From NCBI RefSeq assembly GCF_005860795.2, contig NZ_CP058350.1, positions 2,944,501 to 3,008,500 of the forward strand: a stretch of DNA of 64,000 nt. Direction: 5' to 3'. Below are positions 57,246 to 64,000 of the stretch, piece by piece. The notes below the pieces were generated by a model. That model was not told the origin of the DNA, did not search any database, and saw nothing but the letters and a program-made list of their open reading frames with translations. Every line of letters starts with the position of its first letter. Position 1 is the first letter of the stretch. This stretch comes from Peteryoungia desertarenae (lineage in GTDB: Bacteria; Pseudomonadota; Alphaproteobacteria; Rhizobiales; Rhizobiaceae). The translations under genes and the position numbers were made by a program.

Positions 57246-58484
57246 ATGATGAGCGACACCGTCCTCGACCGTTTCCTCCGCTATGTCGTGATCGATACGC
57301 AGTCCGATCCGTCCTCGATGTCTCAGCCGTCTACGGAGAAGCAGAAGAACCTCGGTCGTGTACTGGTCGATGAACTGCTGGCTCTCGGCCTTGCAGATGC
57401 CCATCTGGACGAACACGGCAATGTCTATGCGACCATTCCGGCAAACACGGATAAATCGGTTCCTGCCATCTGCTTCTGCTCGCACATGGACACGGCCCCG
57501 GATTTCACCGGCACCAACGTCAAACCCCAGATCGTTCGGAATTATCAGGGTGGCGACATTGTGCTGACCGCCGACAGCAGCCAGGTCATCAAGGTGGATG
57601 CCCATCCGCAACTGAAGAACCAGATTGGCAACGACATCGTGACGACGGATGGCACCACACTGCTGGGCGCCGATGACAAAGCGGGCATTGCCGAAATCAT
57701 GACCGCAGCGGCCACCTTGATGGCCAATCCGGACATCCGCCACGGTATAGTCAAGATCCTCTTCACCACCGATGAAGAGATCGGTCGCGGTGCCGACAAG
57801 GTTGACCTCAAGAAACTCGGCGCGCAATTCGGCTATACGCTCGACGGCTCAACCGTCGGAGAGATCGAAAACGAGACCTTCTCTGCAGACGGTGTCACGA
57901 TCGAGATTACCGGTGTTGCCATGCATCCCGGCTATGCCAAGGATCGGATGGAAAATGCGATCAAAATTGCAAGCGAGATTGTCTCCCGCCTGCCGAAGAA
58001 CCTGGCTCCCGAAACGACAGAGGGCAAACAGGGCTTCATCCATCCGGTCTCGATCAGTGGCGCGATGGAAGGCGCAAGAATAGAGCTCATCATCCGGGAC
58101 TTCATCGATGAAGGGCTGGCAGAGATGGAAAAGCTGGTCGAGTCCATCGTCAAGGACGTGATGACATCTTATCCCGGCTCGACCTATCGCTTCACAGTGA
58201 AAAACCAGTATCGAAACATGAAACAGGTGCTCGATCGCCATCCGGAAGTGATGGACAACCTGGCAGAAGCCGTGAGACGCGCCGGTTTGACGCCAGTACT
58301 CCACAGCATTCGCGGCGGAACCGACGGATCAAGGCTTTCCTATATGGGCCTGCCCTGCCCCAACATCTTCACCGGCGGCCACGCCTATCACTCGCCACTC
58401 GAATGGGTCAGCGTTCAGGATATGGAAGCGTCCGTGAAGACGATCATCGAGCTGGTCAAGGTCTGGGAAGAGCGGGCAGACTGA
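57246..58484 (+). CDS. pepT: Peptidase T (tripeptide aminopeptidase)
   Basis: PepT removes the N-terminal residue from tripeptides in the cytoplasm. The 412-residue M20B metallopeptidase has H80-x-D82 in S-H-M-D-T-A-P, the bridging aspartate in G-A-D-D-K-A-G, and T-T-D-E-E-I-G-R-G. Two adjacent ATG codons at 57246 and 57249 follow AAAGGCACC; either may be used. The gene starts 20 bases after the carboxypeptidase and may be co-transcribed. Confidence 0.95.
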   Translation: MMSDTVLDRFLRYVVIDTQSDPSSMSQPSTEKQKNLGRVLVDELLALGLADAHLDEHGNVYATIPANTDKSVPAICFCSHMDTAPDFTGTNVKPQIVRNYQGGDIVLTADSSQVIKVDAHPQLKNQIGNDIVTTDGTTLLGADDKAGIAEIMTAAATLMANPDIRHGIVKILFTTDEEIGRGADKVDLKKLGAQFGYTLDGSTVGEIENETFSADGVTIEITGVAMHPGYAKDRMENAIKIASEIVSRLPKNLAPETTEGKQGFIHPVSISGAMEGARIELIIRDFIDEGLAEMEKLVESIVKDVMTSYPGSTYRFTVKNQYRNMKQVLDRHPEVMDNLAEAVRRAGLTPVLHSIRGGTDGSRLSYMGLPCPNIFTGGHAYHSPLEWVSVQDMEASVKTIIELVKVWEERAD

Positions 58485-58517
58485 ACCCGTTCTGCTTCCA
58501 TCAGAGAGCAACCACCC

Positions 58518-60044
58518 CTATTCAGCCGCCGATTGCGAAGGCCCGTCCTCTTCGATCGCATTCGGATCCCCCGGCTGCGTCTCCGCTTCAAGATCGGGAA
58601 AGGCCACGATCCGCTTGCCGGAGAAATCGGTGTGGACCACGATGAGCCCCTGCTCCTCGAAATAGCCGAGCAGGCGGCGCGCGCGCCGGGCCGAATGCGT
58701 GCCATAAGCCTTGGCAATTCGCATGTCTGAGGGGCAGGCCTCTCCGCGAATGGCAGACGTGGCGAGCAGCAGGAACACGCCCTGCAGATCATCAGAGACA
58801 CGCGCGGAGAGCTGCAGCGCCGTTTGCCATCCGTCGCTCGCAGCTGTTTCCTCGTCTACACCGGCCCTTGCAATCGCCACCCGGCGGCGGAACTCGCCCA
58901 TCGGCATCGGCGGGCCGCTGACGCGCCGCATGCGGGCGCGGACGAGAAATTCCTGATAGAGGACACTGTCTGTCCTGTAAGCTGCCTGCGGGTCAGCCAG
59001 AATTTCGGCAAGGACCGCCGAAAGACGTTCCTCGCGCTCTTCCGCAGTCAACTCGGCTGCGCGGCTGGGTGCCGGACTATCCGTTGATATGGGCGCAAGG
59101 GCAGCAGGCTGAGAGCGCGACAGTTCGGCCAGGATATCCGTTGTCGGTCTGGGCTGCGGCGGCGCGCGGCGCACGATCGGACGGGTGAATTCTTCCGGGT
59201 CCGGCGTGAAGATCAGATCTTCCACGTCCTGAGGCGCATCCGGCAGCGGCATCAGCTTTGGCGAAGAGGAACGCGCCGACGTTTCCACAGCTCCGATCAC
59301 GATCGGCAAGGGCCGGCGGGACAGCGCCGGGCCAAGCGCCACGAAATTGCCGCGCTGCAAGTCGCGGAACATCTCCGCCTGACGCCGATCCATGCCGAGC
59401 AGATCCGCCGCACGCGCCATGTCGATATCGAGGAAGGTTCGCCCCATCAGGAAGTTGGAGGCTTCAGCAGCAACATTCTTGGCGAGTTTGGCGAGACGCT
59501 GGGTCGCAATCACCCCGGCCAGGCCGCGTTTTCGTCCACGACACATCAGATTGGTCATGGCCCCGAGCGACATCTTGCGCGCATCTTCGGATACATCGCC
59601 ACCAACCGACGGGGCAAACATCTGCGCCTCATCGACAACAACGAGCACCGGGAACCAGAATTCGCGATCCGCATCAAACAGGCCGTTGAGAAAGGCGGCA
59701 GCGGCACGCATCTGCTGCTCGACGTCAAGTCCTTCCAGTGTCAACACGCAAGACACCCGATGCCGGCGAATACGGTCTGCAATGCCGGCGAGCTCCGCCT
59801 CGGTACGCTCACCATCCACGACCACATGCCCATAGCGATCCGACAGGGTGACGAAATCCCCTTCGGGATCAATGATCACCTGCTGGACCCATTGCGCCGA
59901 TTGCTCAAGCAAGCGGCGCAACAGATGAGACTTTCCGGAACCGGAATTGCCCTGAACGAGAAGACGTGTTGCAAGCAGTTCCTCGATATCAAGCTTTGCA
60001 GGCTGGCCACCCTGCACACTTCCCATATCGATACCGACTTTCAC
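58518..60044 (-). CDS. HerA-like (DUF87) ATPase
   Basis: The 508-residue protein is a FtsK/HerA-superfamily ATPase with Walker A G-N-S-G-S-G-K-S at residues 32-39 and Walker B V-L-V-V-V-D-E-A-Q. After the ATPase domain (to about residue 270) there is a proline-rich linker and a C-terminal region that looks like a winged helix (A-K-A-Y-G-T-H-S-A-R-R-A-R-R-L-L-G-Y-F-E-E-Q-G-L). HerA ATPases usually translocate DNA with a nuclease partner, but no nurA or similar gene is adjacent. GTG 60044 is chosen for the GAGGTGAG 8 bases upstream; GTG 60077 is possible. Confidence 0.85.
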   Translation of the reverse strand: MKVGIDMGSVQGGQPAKLDIEELLATRLLVQGNSGSGKSHLLRRLLEQSAQWVQQVIIDPEGDFVTLSDRYGHVVVDGERTEAELAGIADRIRRHRVSCVLTLEGLDVEQQMRAAAAFLNGLFDADREFWFPVLVVVDEAQMFAPSVGGDVSEDARKMSLGAMTNLMCRGRKRGLAGVIATQRLAKLAKNVAAEASNFLMGRTFLDIDMARAADLLGMDRRQAEMFRDLQRGNFVALGPALSRRPLPIVIGAVETSARSSSPKLMPLPDAPQDVEDLIFTPDPEEFTRPIVRRAPPQPRPTTDILAELSRSQPAALAPISTDSPAPSRAAELTAEEREERLSAVLAEILADPQAAYRTDSVLYQEFLVRARMRRVSGPPMPMGEFRRRVAIARAGVDEETAASDGWQTALQLSARVSDDLQGVFLLLATSAIRGEACPSDMRIAKAYGTHSARRARRLLGYFEEQGLIVVHTDFSGKRIVAFPDLEAETQPGDPNAIEEDGPSQSAAE

Positions 60045-60164
60045 AGAACTCACCTCGAATGCTGATACGCCCCTCACCCGCGCTCAAACGCGCGTGACGT
60101 CTTGGGCCCTTTAACAAATTTTTCACCTAAGGGCGCGGTCGAACACGCCCCCATCAACAGGGAA

Positions 60165-60803
60165 TTAGGCCGAGATCGCCCGCTTCCAGCCGACCGCCAG
60201 AAGACCAGCACCGATCATCAGCGAACCACCTGTCCGGTTGACGATGGATTGGACACGCGGTTCGCGGATTTTCTCCCGCGCGGCAGCAGCCAAAACGCCG
60301 TAAAGGGCCGCATTCAGTGTGGCGAGAACAAGGAACGTCACTTCAAAAACGACCATCTGCAGCAGAAGAGGTTCAGACGGGATTATGAATTGCGGCAGGA
60401 AGGCAACGAAAAACACGATGCTCTTCGGGTTCAGCGCAGTTACAACATAGGTGTGAAGGAAAACCCGCGTGGAATTGACGTCCATGGGGGTGTCATTGCC
60501 ATCAACGTGCGGAGCTGACACCGGTGCACGCCAGAGCTTGATCCCGAGATAGATGAGGTAGGCCGCACCGATCCACTTCAATACTGTGAAGAGCGTGGCA
60601 GAAATCGCAAGCAGAGCGCCAAGCCCGAGCATTGACACAGTCATAGCGGTAAAGTCGCCCAACGCCAAGCCACCAACCGTTGCCATCGCCACCTTTCGAC
60701 CATGACTTATGGAATAGGATACGACAAGAAGAATGGTCGGTCCCGGAATCGCAAGAATAACCGCGGAGGCGGTGGCAAAGGCGAGCCAGTTTTCGATCGA
60801 CAT
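60165..60803 (-). CDS. LysE/RhtB-family amino-acid exporter
   Basis: The 212-residue protein has about six transmembrane helices and the LysE family signature near the N-terminus (I-P-G-P-T-I-L-L-V, then G-R-K-V-A-M-A-T-V-G-G-L-A-L-G-D). It probably exports an amino acid or derivative such as homoserine or threonine; the substrate is unknown. GGGGA lies 7 bases before the ATG at 60803. Confidence 0.92.
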   Translation of the reverse strand: MSIENWLAFATASAVILAIPGPTILLVVSYSISHGRKVAMATVGGLALGDFTAMTVSMLGLGALLAISATLFTVLKWIGAAYLIYLGIKLWRAPVSAPHVDGNDTPMDVNSTRVFLHTYVVTALNPKSIVFFVAFLPQFIIPSEPLLLQMVVFEVTFLVLATLNAALYGVLAAAAREKIREPRVQSIVNRTGGSLMIGAGLLAVGWKRAISA

Positions 60804-60965
60804 CGTTGAGTCCCCTTCTGTCAGGATAGGAGCAAGCCACGCGAACAAAGGATTCGCAAGGATGATCGCATGACCGCTACTTGGAACGACCCAAGAGCAG
60901 ATCCGGCACGCGACGGGATCGCAGCGAACCGGATCAGCAGCCGGCGTCAGGCGGTTTCAGCCCCA

Positions 60966-61202
60966 TCAGAACCGAATCATCCACAGGTCAAGCTTCTCCT
61001 GGTGAGAGCGATCAGGCGCTTCGGGCAGGCCGATGTCCCGCCGCAGATGATTGGACAGGTAGCGCACCTGATTGCCGGCGCGCCTCTGCTGCCAGGCCAG
61101 ATGCAAGAGCGCAACGATGCTCCGCCACAGACCGAACTTCCGCGACAGTTCTTCAACAGCATCGTTTAATGAATCAGCAACTAAAAATTGTGCATCACGC
61201 AT
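60966..61202 (-). CDS. DUF1127 (YjiS-like) small protein
   Basis: The 78-residue product ends in a DUF1127 motif: an arginine-rich helix followed by Y-L-S-N-H-L-R-R-D-I-G-L-P. Small DUF1127 proteins in alphaproteobacteria have been linked to RNA binding and phosphate or carbon control. The ATG at 61202 is preceded by GGGCGGA. A short open frame with a strong binding site lies 160 bases upstream in the same direction. Confidence 0.8.
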   Translation of the reverse strand: MRDAQFLVADSLNDAVEELSRKFGLWRSIVALLHLAWQQRRAGNQVRYLSNHLRRDIGLPEAPDRSHQEKLDLWMIRF

Positions 61203-61608
61203 GGTGGTTCCGCCCCGGCGCACATAGCAACCAGGTCCTTTCGATGGGAATGGGACGCGCGTGGACAGAAAAACGGCGAGCGCAAGCTCGAGGGATCAGC
61301 CAGTCACGTCAAAGGTTTCAGAAAGATGCCAAAAGGCTGGGAAAACGGCGGAATCTGCCGTTCAGGAGGTGCGACCGATGATCTGCGCGCAGAGCGCCTT
61401 GGTGGCACGACCACATCCGCCAGTTCGGCGCATTTGCACGTTCAAAGTCATCATTTACGCCTCCTGTTAGTTCGAGTTGCGGACTGCGACAAACTGCCAC
61501 GATCATTTACGACAGACAAGCCTGCAATTTCGGATTGCGAAAATCCAACCAATTTTGTTGCGAAATAGCAACACAGGCTGCGGCCGCCTTCACGGCGTGG
61601 ACATGCGA
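61203..61608. other. 406-base gap between murI and the DUF1127 gene
   Basis: Apart from the short frame at 61362-61454 and a small hairpin at 61344-61362, I see no gene. The remainder should hold the promoter of the DUF1127 transcription unit and the end of the murI message. Confidence 0.5.
61362..61454 (-). CDS. Possible leader peptide upstream of the DUF1127 gene
   Basis: A 30-codon frame (M-M-T-L-N-V-Q-M-R-R, ending G-R-T-S) begins 5 bases after a perfect AGGAGG, the best Shine-Dalgarno sequence in the vicinity. It contains two cysteines and is basic. Its stop is at the foot of a small hairpin (AACGGC/GCCGTT, 61344-61362) followed by TTCCC. It could be a small protein or a regulatory leader; without conservation data both are guesses. 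Confidence 0.42.
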   Translation of the reverse strand: MMTLNVQMRRTGGCGRATKALCAQIIGRTS

Positions 61609-62427
61609 TCAGCTCGCCATGGTCTCAAGGCGAAGTCCCGCGCCCTGCAACAGGCGTATCGTGGAAAAGCCGGGACGTTTGGAGGTAAAGACTGCAAAGT
61701 CATGTCCATGTGCCCAATCCTCGTTCTCAACGAGAGGCACGATGCGACGAGCCTGTCTTGCAATCGCCTCAGCTGGATCAAGCCAGTCAACCGGCCATGG
61801 GGCAAGCCGGCGGAAGACATTGGCAAGGAAGGGATAATGGGTACAGGCGAGCACAATGATGTCGGTCCGCCGCCCCTCCTGCTCGACAAAACAGGGCTCA
61901 ATCTCGGCCAAGACAGCCGCATCATCGAGGTTTTCACCGCGAATATAGGCCTCTGCCATGCGGGCAAGATTTTCCGAGCCGACGAGCCGGACATGGCACT
62001 GGCTGGCGAAGGATTGAATGAGATCCCGCGTATAGGCGCGCTTCACGGTGCCGGGTGTGGCAAGAACGGACACCATGCCGGATCGGGTCCGCTCGGCAGC
62101 GGGTTTGATGGCCGGAACAGTCCCCACAAAATGCATGTGGGGAAATGCGGCGCGCAGATCAGCGCCGGCAAGCGTGAAGGCCGTGTTGCAGGCAACAATC
62201 ACCGCCTCCGGCTCGTATCGAACCAGAAGCTCGGCAAAGAGTGAAAGAATGCGATCCTTCAGCGGCGCTTCCGCCCAGCCGCCATAGGGAAAGCCTGCGT
62301 CATCAGCCACGTAGATGAAGCTGCGCTCCGGCATGATCAGACGTGCCTCGCGCAGGACGGTGAGCCCGCCAATGCCGGAATCAAAGACCAGGATCGGCTT
62401 CAGTTCATGCCGTCTCTGCGTTTCCAT
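61609..62427 (-). CDS. murI: Glutamate racemase
   Basis: MurI makes D-glutamate for peptidoglycan. The 272-residue protein has the substrate motif D-S-G-I-G-G near residues 16-21, and the two catalytic cysteines C80 (A-C-N-T-A) and C195 (A-C-T-H-Y-P). Its start lies inside the end of trmJ, overlapping by 23 bases. Confidence 0.95.
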   Translation of the reverse strand: METQRRHELKPILVFDSGIGGLTVLREARLIMPERSFIYVADDAGFPYGGWAEAPLKDRILSLFAELLVRYEPEAVIVACNTAFTLAGADLRAAFPHMHFVGTVPAIKPAAERTRSGMVSVLATPGTVKRAYTRDLIQSFASQCHVRLVGSENLARMAEAYIRGENLDDAAVLAEIEPCFVEQEGRRTDIIVLACTHYPFLANVFRRLAPWPVDWLDPAEAIARQARRIVPLVENEDWAHGHDFAVFTSKRPGFSTIRLLQGAGLRLETMAS

Positions 62428-63244
62428 CTGCGTCTTGCCCGTCCCCTGTCGCCGCCCCAGTTTTTACGTCCTTTGCCGCCCACCTGCGCTGAAAGCGGTC
62501 AAGCGACGACACGACACCCCTGAGCACCTTGATCTCCTGGGACGTGAATGCGCGACGGGAAAGCACCGCCCGCAGATTTTCCACCATTCTCGGCTTTTTG
62601 GAGGCTGGATGGAAATAATTTCGAGCGTCGAGTGCGTCCTCGAGATGCTCGAAGAGGCCAATCAACTCGGTTTTGGTCGCCGGCGTCTGCTCCACGGCAT
62701 CGAATGGCACAGCGGCAAGGTCCTCCATGCCGGACTTCATCCATTCATACGACATCAGCAGCACCGCCTGCGCAATGTTCAGCGATGCAAAGGCCGGATT
62801 GACCGGAAAGGTCACGATTTCGTCAGCCAACGCGACCTCTTCGTTGGAGAGGCCGGATTTTTCACGACCGAACAGGATGCCGGTTTTCTCGCCAGCAACA
62901 AACTTTTGCCTCAGCGTCTGCGAAGCTGTCACGGGCGAGCGCACGGGTTTGAAACCATCGCGGAACCGGGCTGTCGTAGCATAGACAAAATTCAGGTCGG
63001 CAATCGCATCCTCAAGCCGCTCATACACCATGACGCCGTCGATGACGTGATCAGCCTTTGAGGCCGCTGCCCTCGCCTTTTCAGATGGCCATCCGTCACG
63101 AGGGTTCACAATACGCAATTCCGCAAGACCGAAATTGGCCATCGCTCGCGCCACCATTCCGATGTTTTCGCCAAGCTGCGGCTCCACCAGAATGATCGCC
63201 GGCCCTTCGGCCAGCAGAACCTGCTCGCTGTTTGTTCCTGCCAT
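62405..63244 (-). CDS. trmJ: tRNA/rRNA methyltransferase TrmJ-like (SpoU family)
   Basis: The 279-residue SPOUT methyltransferase is of the TrmJ type, which 2'-O-methylates position 32 of tRNAs. Motifs include [34 protein letters not shown], and S-L-N-I-A-Q-A-V. The C-terminal extension (about 240-279) is low-complexity. It is upstream of and overlaps murI. Position 32 is also the target of TtcA in this window. Confidence 0.92.
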   Translation of the reverse strand: MAGTNSEQVLLAEGPAIILVEPQLGENIGMVARAMANFGLAELRIVNPRDGWPSEKARAAASKADHVIDGVMVYERLEDAIADLNFVYATTARFRDGFKPVRSPVTASQTLRQKFVAGEKTGILFGREKSGLSNEEVALADEIVTFPVNPAFASLNIAQAVLLMSYEWMKSGMEDLAAVPFDAVEQTPATKTELIGLFEHLEDALDARNYFHPASKKPRMVENLRAVLSRRAFTSQEIKVLRGVVSSLDRFQRRWAAKDVKTGAATGDGQDADGNAETA

Positions 63245-63332
63245 GGAGTACCCCTTGAAGAAATCTGAGGGTCCATGACACAGATTTCAGCCGAGGCAAA
63301 GAGCAGCTGCCCGCCTCATCCACCAGAAGGGT

Positions 63333-63926
63333 TCACCACTCGTTCGTCCGAAAGAAATCTATCTGCCCCTTGGCGAGATCGGCAAACTGGCGCTTGATCG
63401 ATGTGGCTGCATCGCCGCCATTGTATTCATCGGACCAGAAGTCATCGATGACAAAGCGGTCATCTTCGCGGATGACATGGAAAATCGTGTTCGGGGTCTT
63501 CAGATCGGGCGTCCAGCCCCAGCAGGACACCGCATCGAAATAGACCGCAACCGGAATGACCTGCCCCTTCTGCGGCAGAACCTCAAAGCGCCCGTCCTTC
63601 AACGGGCAGCTGTCCTGGCCACCGATGACGGCATCGAAACCGAGCAGGTAGCCCTGATTGTCACCCAGTTCGTCACCATATCGGGCCATCCGATAGACGT
63701 TGGCAAAGCTCTTGCTATAGACGGTCTGCAGATAGACATCGTTGAAATAGCCATCCTCGAGCGGCGGCTCGATTTTCGGATCCGTTAGTCCCGCCACCAC
63801 CATGACCTGCCTGACCGGCAAGGTCGGATCATCTGCTTTGGCAGCCTCAGGGCTCAGGAAAACAGCCGAGACAATGAAGAAAAGGGCCGCAGGAGCAATC
63901 CACGTCGTTTTGAAGCGTCTTGTCAT
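63333..63926 (-). CDS. Secreted protein of unknown function
   Basis: The 197-residue product has a signal peptide (basic start, hydrophobic core to about residue 24, cleavage near A-K-A) and a globular body with two cysteines, C106 and C134, that could pair in the periplasm. No family motif is recognised. Its ATG overlaps the stop of the truncated gene upstream (ATGA), so both belong to one transcript. Confidence 0.78.
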   Translation of the reverse strand: MTRRFKTTWIAPAALFFIVSAVFLSPEAAKADDPTLPVRQVMVVAGLTDPKIEPPLEDGYFNDVYLQTVYSKSFANVYRMARYGDELGDNQGYLLGFDAVIGGQDSCPLKDGRFEVLPQKGQVIPVAVYFDAVSCWGWTPDLKTPNTIFHVIREDDRFVIDDFWSDEYNGGDAATSIKRQFADLAKGQIDFFRTNEW

Positions 63927-64000
63927 TGGCCAGCCGTCTGCTTGAGTTCAGATTTGATCGACTTGCCAGTTTGATGGTTCTCGACCGGATAGATATCATC
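63923..64000 (-). CDS. Partial gene at the window edge (C-terminal 25 codons)
   Basis: The minus strand is open from the window edge to a TGA at 63923-63925 that overlaps the next ATG. The visible end reads D-D-I-Y-P-V-E-N-H and finishes T-A-G-Q. Too little is present to name the product. The overlap with the secreted-protein gene suggests coupling. Confidence 0.6.
   Translation of the reverse strand, partial: DDIYPVENHQTGKSIKSELKQTAGQ

Overview
The window looks like the chromosome of an alphaproteobacterium of the family Rhizobiaceae (Rhizobium/Agrobacterium/Ensifer group). The base composition is GC-rich. The protein sequences and gene order (an operon-sized SUF cluster, purB...purC-purS-purQ-purL followed by bolA and a CGFS glutaredoxin, then ttcA, glsA and rpsD) and the F1-ATPase zeta subunit are typical of that family. 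Nearly all of it is housekeeping core genome. I saw no tRNA, rRNA, CRISPR array, prophage or complete insertion sequence.

Layout. (1) 0-3.4 kb: gcvP with a strong terminator, then a miniature flagellar-rod-like gene. (2) 3.4-11.3 kb: a minus-strand iron-sulfur assembly operon reading cysteine desulfurase, sufB, sufC, sufD, sufS, sufT, sufA. Two intruders lie in it: a compact GIY-YIG nuclease gene between matching 37-bp inverted repeats (between sufB and sufC), and an orphan ParD-like ribbon-helix-helix gene (between sufT and sufA). A TGA-N9-TCA site resembling a RirA/iron-responsive box overlaps the -35 element of the likely operon promoter. (3) 11.4-25 kb: alpha/beta hydrolase, patatin, a membrane protein with divergent HxlR regulator, anmK, tyrS, a large AsmA-like envelope protein, bcp, a DUF455 ferritin-like protein, an M23 peptidase, a DEAD-box helicase and a Nudix hydrolase. 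(4) 25-30.8 kb: a tightly overlapped minus-strand operon for molybdenum-hydroxylase maturation (CoxD-type MoxR ATPase, CoxE-type VWA protein, split XdhC, a molybdopterin-binding/MobA-like fusion, TfoX), preceded by a flavin reductase; no hydroxylase structural genes are present. (5) 30.9-38 kb: a periplasmic ligand-binding protein, an SDR, rpe with two translationally coupled genes, purB, a DUF2189 membrane protein and a small serine hydrolase. (6) 38-50 kb: a PAS-GGDEF-EAL protein, the ATPase zeta subunit, the purC-purS-(coiled coil)-purQ-lipoprotein-purL block, and bolA and grxD separated by two accessory genes, then a Bcr/CflA exporter. (7) 50-64 kb: inositol-phosphatase family enzyme, a Tat-exported hydrolase, a second copy of the unusual membrane hydrolase coupled to an ICMT-like methyltransferase, ttcA, glsA, rpsD, a D,D-carboxypeptidase, pepT, a HerA-like ATPase, a LysE exporter, a DUF1127 gene with a possible leader peptide, murI, trmJ, a secreted protein and a truncated gene at the right edge.

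Main leads. The most interesting are the repeat-bounded GIY-YIG unit inside the suf operon, which resembles a minimal palindrome-plus-nuclease element; the pair of paralogous membrane serine-hydrolase-like proteins of unknown function; the small histone-like basic protein inserted between bolA and grxD; and the short Shine-Dalgarno-led reading frame upstream of the DUF1127 gene. Start codons were moved inward from the longest possible frame wherever a Shine-Dalgarno sequence or stop-start overlap argued for it; several genes appear to use TTG or GTG.
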